From the NCBI GenBank assembly GCA_014155875.1, contig JACEFZ010027938.1, positions 62,001 through 126,000 on the forward strand: 64,000 nucleotides of DNA, given 5' to 3'. The translations under genes were made by a program, and so were the position numbers. Origin of the DNA: Cepaea nemoralis (Eukaryota > Mollusca > Gastropoda > Stylommatophora > Helicidae). The notes beneath the pieces were generated by a model. It did no database searches, had not been told where the DNA came from, and saw only the letters and a program-made list of their open reading frames with translations. Positions 1 through 10,519 of the stretch are shown here, one piece after another. Within the stretch, counting starts at the first letter, position 1, and each line of letters opens with the position of its first letter.

Positions 1-40
1 GCCATATGGTACAAAACCCGGTGAAATGAAGTCGATAAAA
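1..40 (+). repeat. SINE-2 3'-end fragment
   Basis: Contains the motif ACCCGGTGAAATGAAGTCGA, which closes the better preserved SINE-2 copies at 8.2, 21.8 and 22.2 kb. The element runs off the left edge of the window, so its head is not visible. Confidence 0.6.
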
Positions 41-136
41 TGGCCGTTAACCCCCTTTATATACCCTGCGCTATTTTATATTGCTAAAATATCGTCCAGA
101 ATTTACCAATTTCCGTTTGGTAACCTCATTGACCCG

Positions 137-332
137 GCCTTGTTACAAAGGGGTTACAGACGCAATTCTTAATTTGGCAGCAAATCATATTGCCTTGGTT
201 TTCAATGTTATGAGTACCGGTCGTTCAGAAATTCATGGCAAACTACTGAAAGTAAACTTGCCAAGAAATCACAAACAGACAAAGAATGTCGGTATTGACT
301 GCGACGTCCTGTAAAGAATATGCAACTAACTA
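137..332 (+). repeat. SINE-1 copy (subfamily b), head damaged
   Basis: Aligns with the reverse complement of the 37.7-kb copy through GGACGCA..TTCTTAAT, the centre CGGTCGTTCAGAAA and the 3' end GTCCTGTAAAGAATATGCAA. The tRNA-like B box seen in the 37.7-kb copy is deleted here. The 77-codon open frame over it is incidental. Confidence 0.75.
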
Positions 333-571
333 AATTCAGTGGTCTAGATCAGACAAGTATAGTTTTAGTAAAATGTTTAACTCGTAGTTTATTTCACTGG
401 AGAGAGAATATGGAACAATTTCTTCTTGTTCGACAAACAGCCTGTAAGTAAATAAAGGACATTTTGACACTCAGTACAGAGAAATAAAAACCAAGTCCCA
501 CAAGAAACAAATGAACACTTTCAAGTGATTAGATAACTTAAACGTAGACAGTCACATTTTTTTGAACACGT

Positions 572-784
572 TATGAGAATAAATAAATTGGAGAACTTGG
601 TGACAACTGGCAAGATTGAGGAGAAAAGAACAAAGGGAAGGCAGAGAAATAAATACATGGTTGGCTCGGCCACGTGGCATTGTCGAAACAAGAACACAGA
701 ACTGATCCACGACTCTGGTGATTCTGAGAGATGGCAAAACATGACCACCCACGCTTATCGGCATGGCACATGATGATGATAAAG
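572..784 (+). pseudogene. LINE-B 3' end (C-terminus of reverse transcriptase polyprotein)
   Basis: The reading frame contains LENLVTTGKIEEKR, then GRQRNKY, then ELIHDSGDSERWQNM, and ends AYRHGT followed by a stop. This is the characteristic C-terminus after the RT and thumb domains of endonuclease/RT LINEs. The stop lies next to a short ATGATGATGAT run that matches the (GAT)n tails of the other LINE-B copies. All of the RT domain upstream is missing, as expected of a 5'-truncated insertion. Not functional. Confidence 0.85.
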
Positions 785-894
785 AGCGCTGGCCATATTC
801 TGATAGAGGAATATTTTAAAGAACCAGTTGAAACTCGGTTTGTGATGTGGTCAGAAGCGTGGTTGCCGCCTTCACCACCCAAAATATTTAATGG

Positions 895-1015
895 TACCGG
901 GGTCAGATTTTAAAATTCGATCCCGCCCCCAATGGGGCTCTAGCCTATGACCACTGGGCCAGCAGATGAACGTCTGGCCACTAGGTTACCGAGACGCCCC
1001 AATCGACGTTTGCTA
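895..1015 (-). repeat. Possible tRNA-derived SINE head
   Basis: On the minus strand an A-box-like TAACCTAGTGG is followed about 50 bases later by a B-box-like GGATCGAATTTT. The spacing is long for a real tRNA and the acceptor stem does not pair, so I read it as an unclassified SINE head and not a tRNA gene. Confidence 0.45.
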
Positions 1016-1090
1016 CGCTTCTGTTCCGGCATGGGTCAAACACAGGGTGGTTCACCTGATGTCTTTTCTGACCTCCCAGAGTGTGTATTA

Positions 1091-1340
1091 GTTAGTCGAC
1101 TGATCATCCTCATTGCACATCAAAACATTCAGTCCATAAGTGCTCGGATCCCCTCCTCAGTAAATCTCGCAGCCTGTAGTGGATAACGACACCAATTCTG
1201 GGTTGGTTTATTAATGTCCTTTGGCTTCCCGGGTAGTGTTCTTGTTTGGCCACGTCTCGTTTAACTTGCTGTTCTCGCAGACTGACCACGGTTTTAGATT
1301 CACAGCCTTCACTTGGTCCTCGCAAACTATTCACTGAGTG
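1091..1340 (-). pseudogene. LINE-D 3' end (post-RNase H region)
   Basis: The minus-strand frame reads LREQQVKRDVAKQEH, GSQRTLINQ and LRDLLRRGSEHLWTE, the same C-terminal block as the copies at 19.5 and 39.5 kb. The end near 1,091 has the family tail (GTTAGTT on the plus strand, TAAC repeats on the coding strand). Only the last ~75 codons survive. Confidence 0.85.
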
Positions 1341-1421
1341 TGTATGTTGTAGGTCATGGTCTCCACTTTCACGACAGTAGGAAGAGGATCTCTATGTCCC
1401 CCGATGTGTCTCCACCTTGTC

Positions 1422-1441
1422 GGGGGGGGGGGGGGGGGGGG
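1422..1441. repeat. Poly-G run
   Basis: About 20 consecutive G. The exact length is likely to be uncertain in the assembly. Confidence 0.9.
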
Positions 1442-1629
1442 CGCTTGAATGTCGAAATGACCCCCAAGAGCTAAACCGACGAAAGCACAACTATGTGTCG
1501 GTCAGGACTTGGGTTAGGGACCAGACTAAGAGACACATGACATGCTGCGCTGCAGGCAGACTGAGGATAGCAGTCAAAAGTTCAAATCAGGCGTACGAAG
1601 GTAGAAATTCTTGGTCCGGACACATACTC

Positions 1630-1880
1630 TAAGGCTCTCAGCTGAGGAATATGGCTGAACGCCACTAAGCTATAAGCCCTCAGATGTGAGAGCCAGGCCG
1701 ATACTCACCTACTGCAAAATGGAGATGATATGCTGAGCACGCTACATGCTTAGTTTAAATATCTGTTCGAGGGCTCTCAGCTGGGGGATATGAGGAATCC
1801 CCGGATGAGAGGACCTGGCCGTTACTCGCTTACGGATGCATAGAGGTAAGGTGCTGGGCGGGCAGCACGTATAGCCTACC
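1630..1880. repeat. Diverged direct duplication (~115-bp units)
   Basis: Segment ~1,635-1,745 (GGCTCTCAGCTGAGGAATAT, later GAGAGCCAGGCCGATACTC) is repeated in diverged form at ~1,770-1,880 (GGCTCTCAGCTGGGGGATAT, GAGGACCTGGCCGTTACTC). No coding potential is recognised. Confidence 0.7.
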
Positions 1881-2029
1881 TCATGATGGGTTACTAAAGG
1901 TGGAAAAAGCGCCCCAGTAGCACGCCATGGTTAAGATAAAAGTATGTATCTATAGTCATAGAGTGAGCGTAGACAAAGTTGGAAGATGTCTCGTTTACAT
2001 GAAATGGAACGCTTGACTAGCGAATCCAT

Positions 2030-3062
2030 TACGTGGAAGCCCGAAGTGAAAACTTTCTGAGTGGATGTCGTCCGCAGTCTGTCTGTCCCTGGTTTCTGCT
2101 TGAGTGACCAGAGGCAAAAGAAATGCCCAATACATGGAAATGAGGAATTAAAGCAGCCACGAGCAGGAAGTGGCAATTCCTCAGGTAAGCCCAGTCTTAG
2201 AGCAATATGTGCCGGCTCTGCAATTATGGAAGCCTCCTTGGATAGCGGGGAATGTCCATGGTCTGCCCTTGCCTTCCCTTGAGGGTTGACCGTGATGTCT
2301 CTGATCGTTCTACCTTGACCAGCTGAGATGTGGGCGATACCACAACAGTAAGAGTCTAACGTTCCTCGAAACCCGAGGAAGGCTAGCCTCAGTAAAAAAA
2401 ATGCCTACCGAAGTCAGATGTGCCGGCCTAAGGGTGGCAAATAAAAACTGGCACTACGCAGTTACGTCCGAGTGAAATGTCGATAGTGTCCGAACAGCTC
2501 TGATTAATTAGTCTTCCGAATGTAACGGAACAGCTCTGGCTATCTAGTTTTCCGATTGTCCTTCGTGCTTGGAACAGCTCTGACTAGCTACTTTTCTGAA
2601 TGTCCGTCGTGCCCGGAACAGCTCTATTTTGTTTTCCGGGCACAGCGACTAGCACATGTCCGAAACGAAAACTCGCTGAGTGGATACCATCTGCAATCCG
2701 ACCGTTCCTGGATTATGCGGGGAGCGGCAGTAGCGAACGAAAGGCTCAATACATTGAAGTGAGAAATTAAAGCAGTCATGAGCAGGACATGACGATTCAC
2801 TCGGTGAGCCGAGCACCAGAGCGCAATGTGTCGGCTCTGCAACTATGGAAGCCACCCTGGATGGAGGAAAATGCCATGGACTGTCCCTGCCTTCCTTTGA
2901 GGGTTAATCGTGAAGCTTTCGACCGTTCTAACTTGACCAGCTTGGATATGGCCGGCACCACAACAGTGAGAGTCGAAAGTCTTTCAAACACCCGGGAAGG
3001 CTAACCCGATCAACAAACGCCTGCAGAAGTCGGCTCAAAACTCGGCACAACGCAATTACGTC
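2030..3062. repeat. Two diverged direct copies of a ~420-bp repeat
   Basis: Copy 1 is ~2,030-2,475 and copy 2 ~2,645-3,062. Shared landmarks in the same order are TGAGTGGAT, GAGCAGGA, GCCGGCTCTGCAA (GTCGGCTCTGCAA in copy 2), TATGGAAGCC, CTTGCCTTCC (CTGCCTTCC), GAGGGTT, CTTGACCAGCT and CGCA..TTACGTC. Copy 2 ends in a run of 10 A followed by CACACTGGATGAACGCAGAAG, which suggests a retroposon 3' end. The identity of the repeat is unknown. Confidence 0.75.
2485..2640. repeat. Short minisatellite, ~50-bp unit
   Basis: GGAACAGCTCTG followed by a variable CTA/TTA stretch and TTCCGA or TTCTGAATGTCC recurs about four times. It lies exactly between the two ~420-bp repeat copies. Confidence 0.75.
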
Positions 3063-3064
3063 TG

Positions 3065-3138
3065 AAAAAAAAAACACACTGGATGAACGCAGAAGAAGAA
3101 GAAAAAGAAGAAGAAGAAGAAGAAGAAGAAGAAAAGGC

Positions 3139-3207
<69 letters not shown>

Positions 3208-3228
3208 AAATAAATAAATAAATAAACA
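3065..3228. repeat. Compound microsatellite A(10)...(GAA)n(GAT)n(AAAT)n
   Basis: A poly-A run is followed by (GAA)n at ~3,091-3,135, (GAT)n at ~3,138-3,207 and (AAAT)n. It directly follows the second ~420-bp repeat copy, so it may have grown from that element's tail. Long Ser/His open frames on the minus strand are artefacts of the repeat. Confidence 0.9.
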
Positions 3229-3229
3229 C

Positions 3230-3924
3230 CTGAGAAAACATGAAAATCAAAACTGCAAGAATACTGTATGAGTAAGAAATTAAAACAGTGAAATGGAAAA
3301 AAAATATATGAAGAAATGAAACTAATAATCATAATTAATAAATAAATACATAAGTAAATAAATAAAGCAAAGAAAAACACGAGAAAAGAAACTGCAAGTA
3401 TACTGTATGGATAAGACATGAAAACAGTAAAACATGGTTAACATTGAAGTGGGAGGGGGTTGTTATTAACTGGAATATGAAAGGTCTATCTATATACAGC
3501 AATGCTGAATGTTAAGGCCTTGAGGGCATAAGCAACCCATGCTCAAAGACTCTTAGGATAACTGTCCGTATAAGGAGAGTGGTGCTGTGGGCACCAGTAG
3601 GTCTCAGCTATATTCCTGTCATGACATGTGTCATGCTGGACTTTTAAGGCGATTATTCCTTTAGGAGCAATCATGTTCTAGTCTTCTTGATAGGTTCTAT
3701 CGTTGACAGTTTTTCAATGTTACTCTACCAATCTGTCCTATATCTTCCCTCTCAGCGTATCTCCGTTTACCAATATGTCAAATTTTATAGTCACAAATAT
3801 CGATATTAAAAAGAATTATGTTGCATCTGCGAAATAAATTGGAACGCTTAATGACTGCTCGAAATATAAATTGATTAGAATAAAGCAAAAGGGGAGGCAA
3901 AGAGATATATACCTGAGTTTTTTT
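3230..3924. other. Unassigned AT-rich stretch
   Basis: A-rich DNA with short (AAAT)-like runs to about 3,440, then sequence without recognisable coding or repeat content. No support for a gene. Confidence 0.5.
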
Positions 3925-4164
3925 TTTTTTTCACATCCTTTACAGGACATTGCTGTCAATACCAGCATCTTTCAGCTGTATGTTGATTTCTTGGCAAGAT
4001 TACGCTCAGTAGTTTGCCAATGCTTTCTGAGCGGCCGTCTCACATACCCCGTAAGTTACCGATGCGATTCGAACCACTGCTGATTCTCATCGTCATCACG
4101 TTACCTACGAGAGTATACGAGATTACGGAGAGAAGTTGCTAACCTCTAAGCCACGAAGCCGGCT
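3925..4164 (-). repeat. SINE-1 copy (subfamily a), near full length
   Basis: On the minus strand it starts GCCGGCTTCGTGGCTTAGAG, with an A-box-like TGGCTTAGAGG and a B-box-like GTGGTTCGAATCGC. The shared centre is CAAACTACTGAGCGTAATC and the 3' end is GTCCTGTAAAGGATGTGAAA with an A-rich tail. It is one of the clearest copies of the family here. Confidence 0.85.
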
Positions 4165-4555
4165 ATACTTGAGTGGTTTCGCCAAAAACATGATATCGGG
4201 ACAATACAAAGACCTGATTCTGGACTGATGATCGCCATGGCACATGAAGCTGATGACTGTCCGCTACATGTTGGTAGGATGAGATTCCTACTAAAGACTA
4301 CGAGTCTTAACTCACAAGACTGATTAATAGACGTCCAGGTCATCTGAGCATATAGCACCCGATGAAGGGGACAGGGCACATGTGTGAATGTCCCAAGTAA
4401 AACGATGATGATTTCATATTCATACAAATTAGGCGGATTTACAACCAATATGTTACTGGATCGATCAGCATCTACAATTTACATTTATTGAGGGAGACTG
4501 TTACTTTATGAGTTTGCCCGGAGTGACAAGCTGTCAATTCCTCAATGCAAAACCT

Positions 4556-5385
4556 AAGAACAGTTTACAATTATAACAGTACAGTTGTTGTATTTCTGAT
4601 GGCAACATGATACCACAGCCTCAAGTGTGAGAATGGAGGTGAGGCGGTTACTGAAGCTTTCCGCTGGTTGAAGAACAAACGGTATACGTATGTTGTGATT
4701 GTAACTATTCAAAAAGTATCCTGTCAAATGTGAAGACTGGCACTGCATCGATTCAGAGGTCGAGGATTGTGAGCATTCGCTGGATCTTTTCTCCGAGACA
4801 CTGATGTGGTCGGAAATTAACAGGTAGACAGATTGGCAGGAGTTGTATCATTAAGGGGTGATTTGGTGCATGATAAGGCAGATGTGGTGAAGGCTCTCTA
4901 GGAGCATGTGAGTAATGCAGAAGAACAGACAGACTATCATGGTCTGGAGAGAATGCTGCAGCAAGGAGTGATCAGAGGATCTGGTCGACGGTTGTCACTC
5001 AGATGTAAAGCAAGACGGACAAATAATCAGATTGCAAATTAGTGTTGGAACTCTTCGCGGGCTGTTGAAGATGAAGACTGAGCGCTTATGGGAGTGCCCC
5101 GAGTGCACTGATGTCGGTTCTTAGCTCAACTGAACCCACGACAACATATAGGAGTTTGTAAAGAATCAAGAATAGTCTGTAGTTATAATATAACAGTACA
5201 GCTTTGGTAGTTCCTATGACAACATGAAGAAGATTTAAAGAACAAAGAATAGTTTACAGTTATAACAGTAAAGTTCACGTAGTTCTTATGACAAGATGGA
5301 GTTTGTAAAGAACAAAGAATAGTTGACAGTTCTAATATAACAGTACAACTCCCTTAGTTCTTATAACAAAATGTAGTTTGTCCAG
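4556..5385. repeat. Minisatellite, ~75-bp unit, split by LINE-E
   Basis: Three successive units begin GACAACATATA (5,140), GACAACATGAA (5,218) and GACAAGATGGA (5,290), each carrying AAAGAA..AAGAATAGT and TATAACAGTA. A fourth, partial unit lies alone at 4,556-4,612. The gap between it and the rest is a LINE-E insertion. Confidence 0.8.
4613..5139 (+). pseudogene. LINE-E fragment: RNase H domain and C-terminus
   Basis: The decayed frame shows the RNase H start (SSVRMEV), then DRLAGVVSLRGDLVHDKAD, AEEQTDYHGLERMLQQGV and LSLRCKARRTNNQIA, parallel to the 26.8-kb copy. Several in-frame stops are present. It is 5'-truncated and sits in the ~75-bp minisatellite. The left flank GCAACATGATA and right flank ACAACATATA look like a worn target-site duplication. 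The 3' end CTTAGCTCAACTGAACC matches the family's CTCAA tail. Confidence 0.8.
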
Positions 5386-5492
5386 AAATCACAAAAAGCC
5401 CACCCCCTACCCCACCCCCCCCCCCCCACCCCCAGAAAAAACAACTCTGGAGTTGACTGCCACGTCCTGTAAAGGATATGCAACTAACTTTT
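5383..5492 (+). repeat. SINE-1 3' half
   Basis: Begins CCAGAAATCACAAAAAGCCC and ends GACTGCCACGTCCTGTAAAG then GATATGCAACTAAC. A C-rich expansion at ~5,400-5,434 replaces the normal centre. Confidence 0.75.
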
Positions 5493-5504
5493 ATTCTTTT
5501 TCCC

Positions 5505-5600
5505 CAAAGTCAGGATCGCTGTTGGACGAGGGTTCGAATCCTGCGTTCATAGTCTTGCCAAATGAGGGAAAGACTCACCAGCTTTTTCTTCTTGCACTCA
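5505..5600 (+). repeat. SINE-4 copy
   Basis: A strong B box, GAGGGTTCGAATCCTGC, is followed by TTGCCAAATGAGGGAAAGAC and GCACTCAGGCC. The same order (B-box-like, GCCAAGGAAGGGAAAGACT, GCTCTCAGGC) occurs at 22.4 kb. Probably a tRNA-derived SINE. Confidence 0.6.
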
Positions 5601-5639
5601 GGCCAACGCAATGTGATGTCAACATCACATCATAGATCC

Positions 5640-6235
5640 GTAGCGGATTCTTGCTTCGAGATACATTTATGTTTGTTATTTTTAAACAGTAACGTTGTCG
5701 ACACCGCCCGATCGACTTATGCAAATAGTGAAACTAACCGAGAAGACAGGTATGATTGTGTTTTGATAATATAATCATAATAATATAACTTTTCCATGCA
5801 CCTGCAGCAGTGATGTGGGGATTGACAGATGAATATGTTTTATGTTCACACAGAGGGGCTGATTACCAGACCTATGTGTAGGATATTGCGTCGACAACAT
5901 GAATATTTCTTGTCGGGTGCATCTGTTATTTATGTGTGTGATATAATGATATTTACAGGAGGGAGATATGTTTAGATGCAGTGCTTAGTAAGAATCGTAG
6001 TTAGCGTATATGTGTATTGTCGTACTGACTAATATCCTTTATCTTAACGATAGGGATGAACATGTGGATACAGATATAGAGGAGGAGAAATAGAATAAGG
6101 AAAGAAGAATAAGAACAAAAACAACAATCACAACATCGAAATCAACAGTAATTTACATTAGTTGAAGCAATAATAGCAGCAGTAATGTTATTTTTTTTAA
6201 AAACGTACTAGCAGTGGTATTAATAGTAATAAAAG
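5640..6235. other. Unassigned AT-rich stretch
   Basis: No repeat copy, coding motif or RNA gene recognised. The right half is A-rich and grades into the (GTA)n array. Confidence 0.5.
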
Positions 6236-6253
6236 TAGTAGTAGTAGTATTAA

Positions 6254-6316
<63 letters not shown>

Positions 6317-6397
6317 CAGCAGCAGCAGCAGCAGCAGTGGTAGTAGTAGTAGTAGTAGCAGCAGTAGTAGTGGTAAAAGTAGCAGTAATAATCATCA
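6236..6397. repeat. (GTA)n/(GCA)n microsatellite next to LINE-B tail
   Basis: About 160 bp of GTA/GCA triplets ending in ATCATCATCAT, which abuts the 3' end of the minus-strand LINE-B at 6,398. On that element's strand the order is stop, ATGATGATGAT, then (CTA)n, so the array extends the element's tail. Confidence 0.9.
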
Positions 6398-7400
6398 TCA
6401 TTTGCCATGCCGATACGCGTGGGTAGTCATGTTTCGTCATCTCACACGGGGTCGTGGTTCAGCTCTGTGTTCTTGTCTCGACCATACCACGTGGCCAAGC
6501 CATCCAGGTATTTACTTATCTGCTTTCCCTTTGTTCTCTACCCTTTAATCTTGCCAGTTGTCACCAAGATCTCCAAATTATTTCTTCTCCTAACGTGTCA
6601 CAAAATCGAGACTGTCTACGTCTAATTTCTCTAATCAGTTTACGGTTTTCATTTGTTTCTTGTAGGACTTGGTCATTGTCTTTACTGCTGTCCATGGTAT
6701 GGTTTGCATTTACCACAGACATCACATTTTCACAGCCAGCAGATGTTTTCAGCTTGTCTGCTCATTGTCCACGCTTCACATCCATACAAAATTACAGAGC
6801 CTATGTAGCATTCCAACACTATTTTGTTTCCAAGTTGCAAATGACATCAGTTTATTGGTCAGTATGTGTGCCTTCTTGCAAAAGGCTGCCTTCACCATAG
6901 CATTTCTTGTTCTAATATCGTCAAGGCATCTCCCATCAGATGTTATGACTGTTCCGAGATAATTCTACTATACCGATTCATTTGTTTACGAATATTCCCA
7001 TTGACTTGTATATTACATTGTGGTATTTCCGTCGTCCTATTGACGATCATAATCTGTGACTTCTTATAATTTAATTTTAACCCTAGTTGTTCACTGTGTG
7101 CGACAACCGCATCTACTAAATATTGAAGATCCTGCTCATTGTGTGCAATCAATGCTGCATCATCAGTATATCTAATGTTACTAATGTTACGCCTCCAAAT
7201 GGTGACTCCTCTGATATCTTCTAAATTTCTGAAAATATTCTCACTGTAAAGAGAAACAAGATCTGGGGGCATTACACATCCATGTCTTACACCTCTCTTA
7301 ATAGGCTGATAGTGACCTACTTCATTTTCAAACTTTATGACAGCTTGCTATTTCCAATATATGTTTTTTACAAGCTTATCATCGAAATCCTATATTCCTT
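6398..7400 (-). pseudogene. LINE-B fragment: RT palm to C-terminus
   Basis: The longest piece (6,943-7,272) reads RHGCVMPPDLVSLYSE just upstream, IRYTDDAALIA (RT motif C, YTDD in place of YADD), VVAHSEQLGLKLNYKKSQ and MIVNRT. The RT-thumb C-terminus follows with frameshifts toward 6,400 (VTTGKI, then HAYRHG-like). Fingers and endonuclease are absent, so it is a 5'-truncated, decayed copy. Its tail abuts the (GTA)n array. Confidence 0.85.
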
Positions 7401-7439
7401 GGATGTAGCATAATCCATTCTGCTGGAGAAAAATAAACA

Positions 7440-7591
<152 letters not shown>

Positions 7592-7596
7592 TTTTT

Positions 7597-7836
7597 AATT
7601 TTGCATATCCTTTACAGGACATCGCTGTCAACATCAGCATCTTTCAGCTGATTGTTGATTTCTTGGCAAGATTACGCTTAGTAGTTTGCCATTGCTTTCT
7701 GAGCGACCGGCTCACATACCCCTAAGTTACCAACGCGGCGAGAACCGCTACCGATTCTCGGGCAGGTTAAGTGCCTCACGAGGATAACCGGGATTACAGA
7801 GAAAGACGTTAACGCCTAGGCCAGGGAGGACGGCCA
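7597..7836 (-). repeat. SINE-1 copy (subfamily a)
   Basis: Minus strand: head GGCCGTCCTCCCTGGCCTAG, centre GAAAGCAATGGCAAACTACT and 3' end GATGTCCTGTAAAGGATATG. Very close to the 3.9- and 40.3-kb copies. Confidence 0.85.
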
Positions 7837-8079
7837 TAATGTATATAGAGATATCAAAATCGATCGAAGGATATTGGACTCTGTCAGACAGAATATTACT
7901 AATAAAAATGAGTGGAAGACCTTTCGATATCAACATCAAACAAGTTTATACACCAACAACAGACAGCGGTGATGAATTATTTAGAGAATGCCTGCAAACA
8001 ATCAGCGGTAGTAATATTAGTACAAGTAGTGGGAGTCTCAGTGGTGAAGTGATCAATCCGTCTGCCTCCAGATCCGACG

Positions 8080-8285
8080 GTTGTTTGTTTGAGTCAGGGC
8101 AGCGTCTTTCAGTTCACGAGTGCATTTTTCTCGGAGACTCCTGCGGTTCGTTGCTGGAGCGAAGGAGTTCTTGCTTTGTACGACGCTTTTGGTAGCCCGC
8201 GCTGCGGAAAGAGACCGCGTGAAATAGGACAAAACCCGGTGCATTGAATTCAAACCTGTCGACGTTTAAGCGACATTTAAGCGTC
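8080..8285 (+). repeat. SINE-2 copy
   Basis: Shares with the 22-kb copy TTTTCTCGGAGACTCCTG, GGAGTTCTTGCTTTGT, CGCGCTGCGGAAAGAGAC, AAAACCCGGTGCATTGAA and CTGTCGAC..TTAAGCGACA. The tRNA-like head is not preserved. Confidence 0.8.
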
Positions 8286-8297
8286 TTTGCACAAGTG

Positions 8298-8301
8298 GTA
8301 A

Positions 8302-8364
<63 letters not shown>

Positions 8365-8447
8365 AAGCAGCAGCAACAGTAGGAGTAGTTGTAGCAGCAG
8401 TAGGAATAATAGTGGAAGCAGCAGCAATAGCAGTAGTAGTAAAGTTG
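8298..8447. repeat. (GTA)n/(GCA)n microsatellite
   Basis: Trinucleotide array directly after SINE-2. Its poly-Val, Thr or Leu reading frames are artefacts. Confidence 0.9.
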
Positions 8448-8563
8448 TGATGCGTGTGTAGGTGGGACAGAGAGATAAAAGGACACAGAAACAGGTGAAG
8501 ATGGGAGGGGGAGGGCAAAACGATCTTAACTTGATGTTTAGATATTTGAGTGGAAGGTAGGAA

Positions 8564-8643
<80 letters not shown>

Positions 8644-8646
8644 GAG
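8564..8646. repeat. (GA)n microsatellite
   Basis: About 80 bp of nearly uninterrupted GA. Confidence 0.95.
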
Positions 8647-8922
8647 TTGTTTACCTTGGGTTAACACTGAACTGCAAAATCTAGTTACTTGGAAAAAAGT
8701 TCTTATTCTTTATTAGAGTTCATAAATAAACACACATAGTATCGTTTTGGCGCTCATAGAAGGAGAAGAAGGAAGTAGAGATTAGAGGACGCACAAGACA
8801 ACATTAAATGTGACAGCCATAGTTACCTACTGTGATTCGAACCTGTCACCTCCAAAGGACGACGGCGCCTCGCTGCAGGAACCAGTCTACGTCGACGCAT
8901 GACCAACTAGACACCCCTGTTT

Positions 8923-8927
<5 letters not shown>

Positions 8928-9016
<89 letters not shown>

Positions 9017-9018
9017 GA
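8928..9018. repeat. (CAGA)n microsatellite
   Basis: About 22 tandem CAGA units. Similar TCTG arrays, the reverse complement, occur at 34.5 and 63.3 kb. Confidence 0.95.
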
Positions 9019-9184
9019 GGGACGACTGAGAGAGCGAGAGAGTAAGTAAACGAAAAGCCAAAGTGAGAAAGAAAGAGAACATAAAAAAAAGAGAAACAGA
9101 AATGATGAAAGAGACATGAAAATGAAGAACGAGTAACAAAAATAAAGAAAAAGAAATAGAGAAAGAAAGGGAAATAGAGGGACA

Positions 9185-9325
<141 letters not shown>

Positions 9326-9359
9326 GAGAGCGAGAGAGAGAGCGTGAAATATATAAATC

Positions 9360-9703
9360 ATGCTAGATTTATGACCTTATGGTAATGCGTCTGTCTTTAC
9401 TTTTATCATTATTACTTATAGAAAAAAAGCTGAACATTCCAAACGTAAATTGGAAAATAAGATGCGGCAACGATATTTTCCATGATTACATTCTGTCGCA
9501 GAAATCCTCAGACAAGTGATATTCACACCATCATAATTGATCCATAAAAGGATGGCAAACCGGTTTGGCTAAATCCAAATTCAGCAGAAACGAATTTGTG
9601 TCACAAGTAAAAGAACTAAACATAAATTACTAGCTGAAGGGAGCTACAATGACGTGAAATTTAGAGATCTTGCTTGCTAAAAGAGTAGGCTGGGATGGTA
9701 GTG
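9360..9703. other. Unassigned stretch
   Basis: No recognised repeat or coding signal between the compound microsatellite and the LINE-A fragment. Confidence 0.5.
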
Positions 9704-10344
9704 TTTGTCCATCAAGAATGATGATAACCATTTATTTCATCCACTGTGGTTAAAAGTTTGGAACCGTGAGTTCTAACGCGGCTGGTAAGGCCTATTTCAG
9801 CTCGAAATGTTCTTTGACAATGTGGGCATAGAATGCTTAACGTTTGAGGAGGAGGATCTCCTGCTGTAGTATTTTTTTTCTCTCAGCCTTTTTTTTTTAC
9901 AGCTCCTGCAGTCCTGTTTGCTTCACAAGTGACTACACCCTTGCGTAATAATGTACGCCACGAATTTCCGTCTTTGGCAGCAGTGTCCCAATGGTCGTGA
10001 TGAATTCCAAAAGCTTTTAGAGAGATCTTCATTGTCTTTAAAGCGGTTTCCTCTGGACGCATTAGGAGAGTTTACCACAGCGAAGCTCACTGTTCAAAAT
10101 TCGTTTAGGCATGCTTTGATCTGGCATGCGAGTCAAGTGACCAGCCCAGCGAATTTGATTCTTCGTTAGTATAGTGCGGATACTGGGCATGGGCTCTCTT
10201 TTTAGGACTTCAGTATCTGGGATCTTGTATGGCCATTTAATCTTCAATAGCTTCCTAAGGCAGACTGTGTGAAAGTGGTTCTATTTCCTGGCGTGTCGCT
10301 GGTAAACAGTCCAGGTTTCCCAAGCATATAGCAGTGTGGATACA
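9704..10344 (-). pseudogene. LINE-A 3' fragment (RT C-terminus)
   Basis: Colinear with 53,938-54,570 of the LINE-A copy. The minus-strand frame contains IPDTEVLKREPMPSIRT, NQIRWAGHLTRMPDQ and RILNSELRCGK. Homology starts at GTTTGTCCATCA, the 3' end of both copies, and stops at ~10,344, the 5' truncation point. Confidence 0.9.
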
Positions 10345-10519
10345 TGTCCAGCAGAGAAGGCATTTCACATTTCCCACCCCCACCCTACTAATTTCGGTGG
10401 TTGGTTCGATACCTGGGCTCATCGCTTGTCAAAGTAAAGGAATGGTTGACCACCCAGTCCTTCTTGACCTTTTAAATGAGATGGCGCTGTCACATTACGG
10501 ACCAGTTGCCGGATAATAT

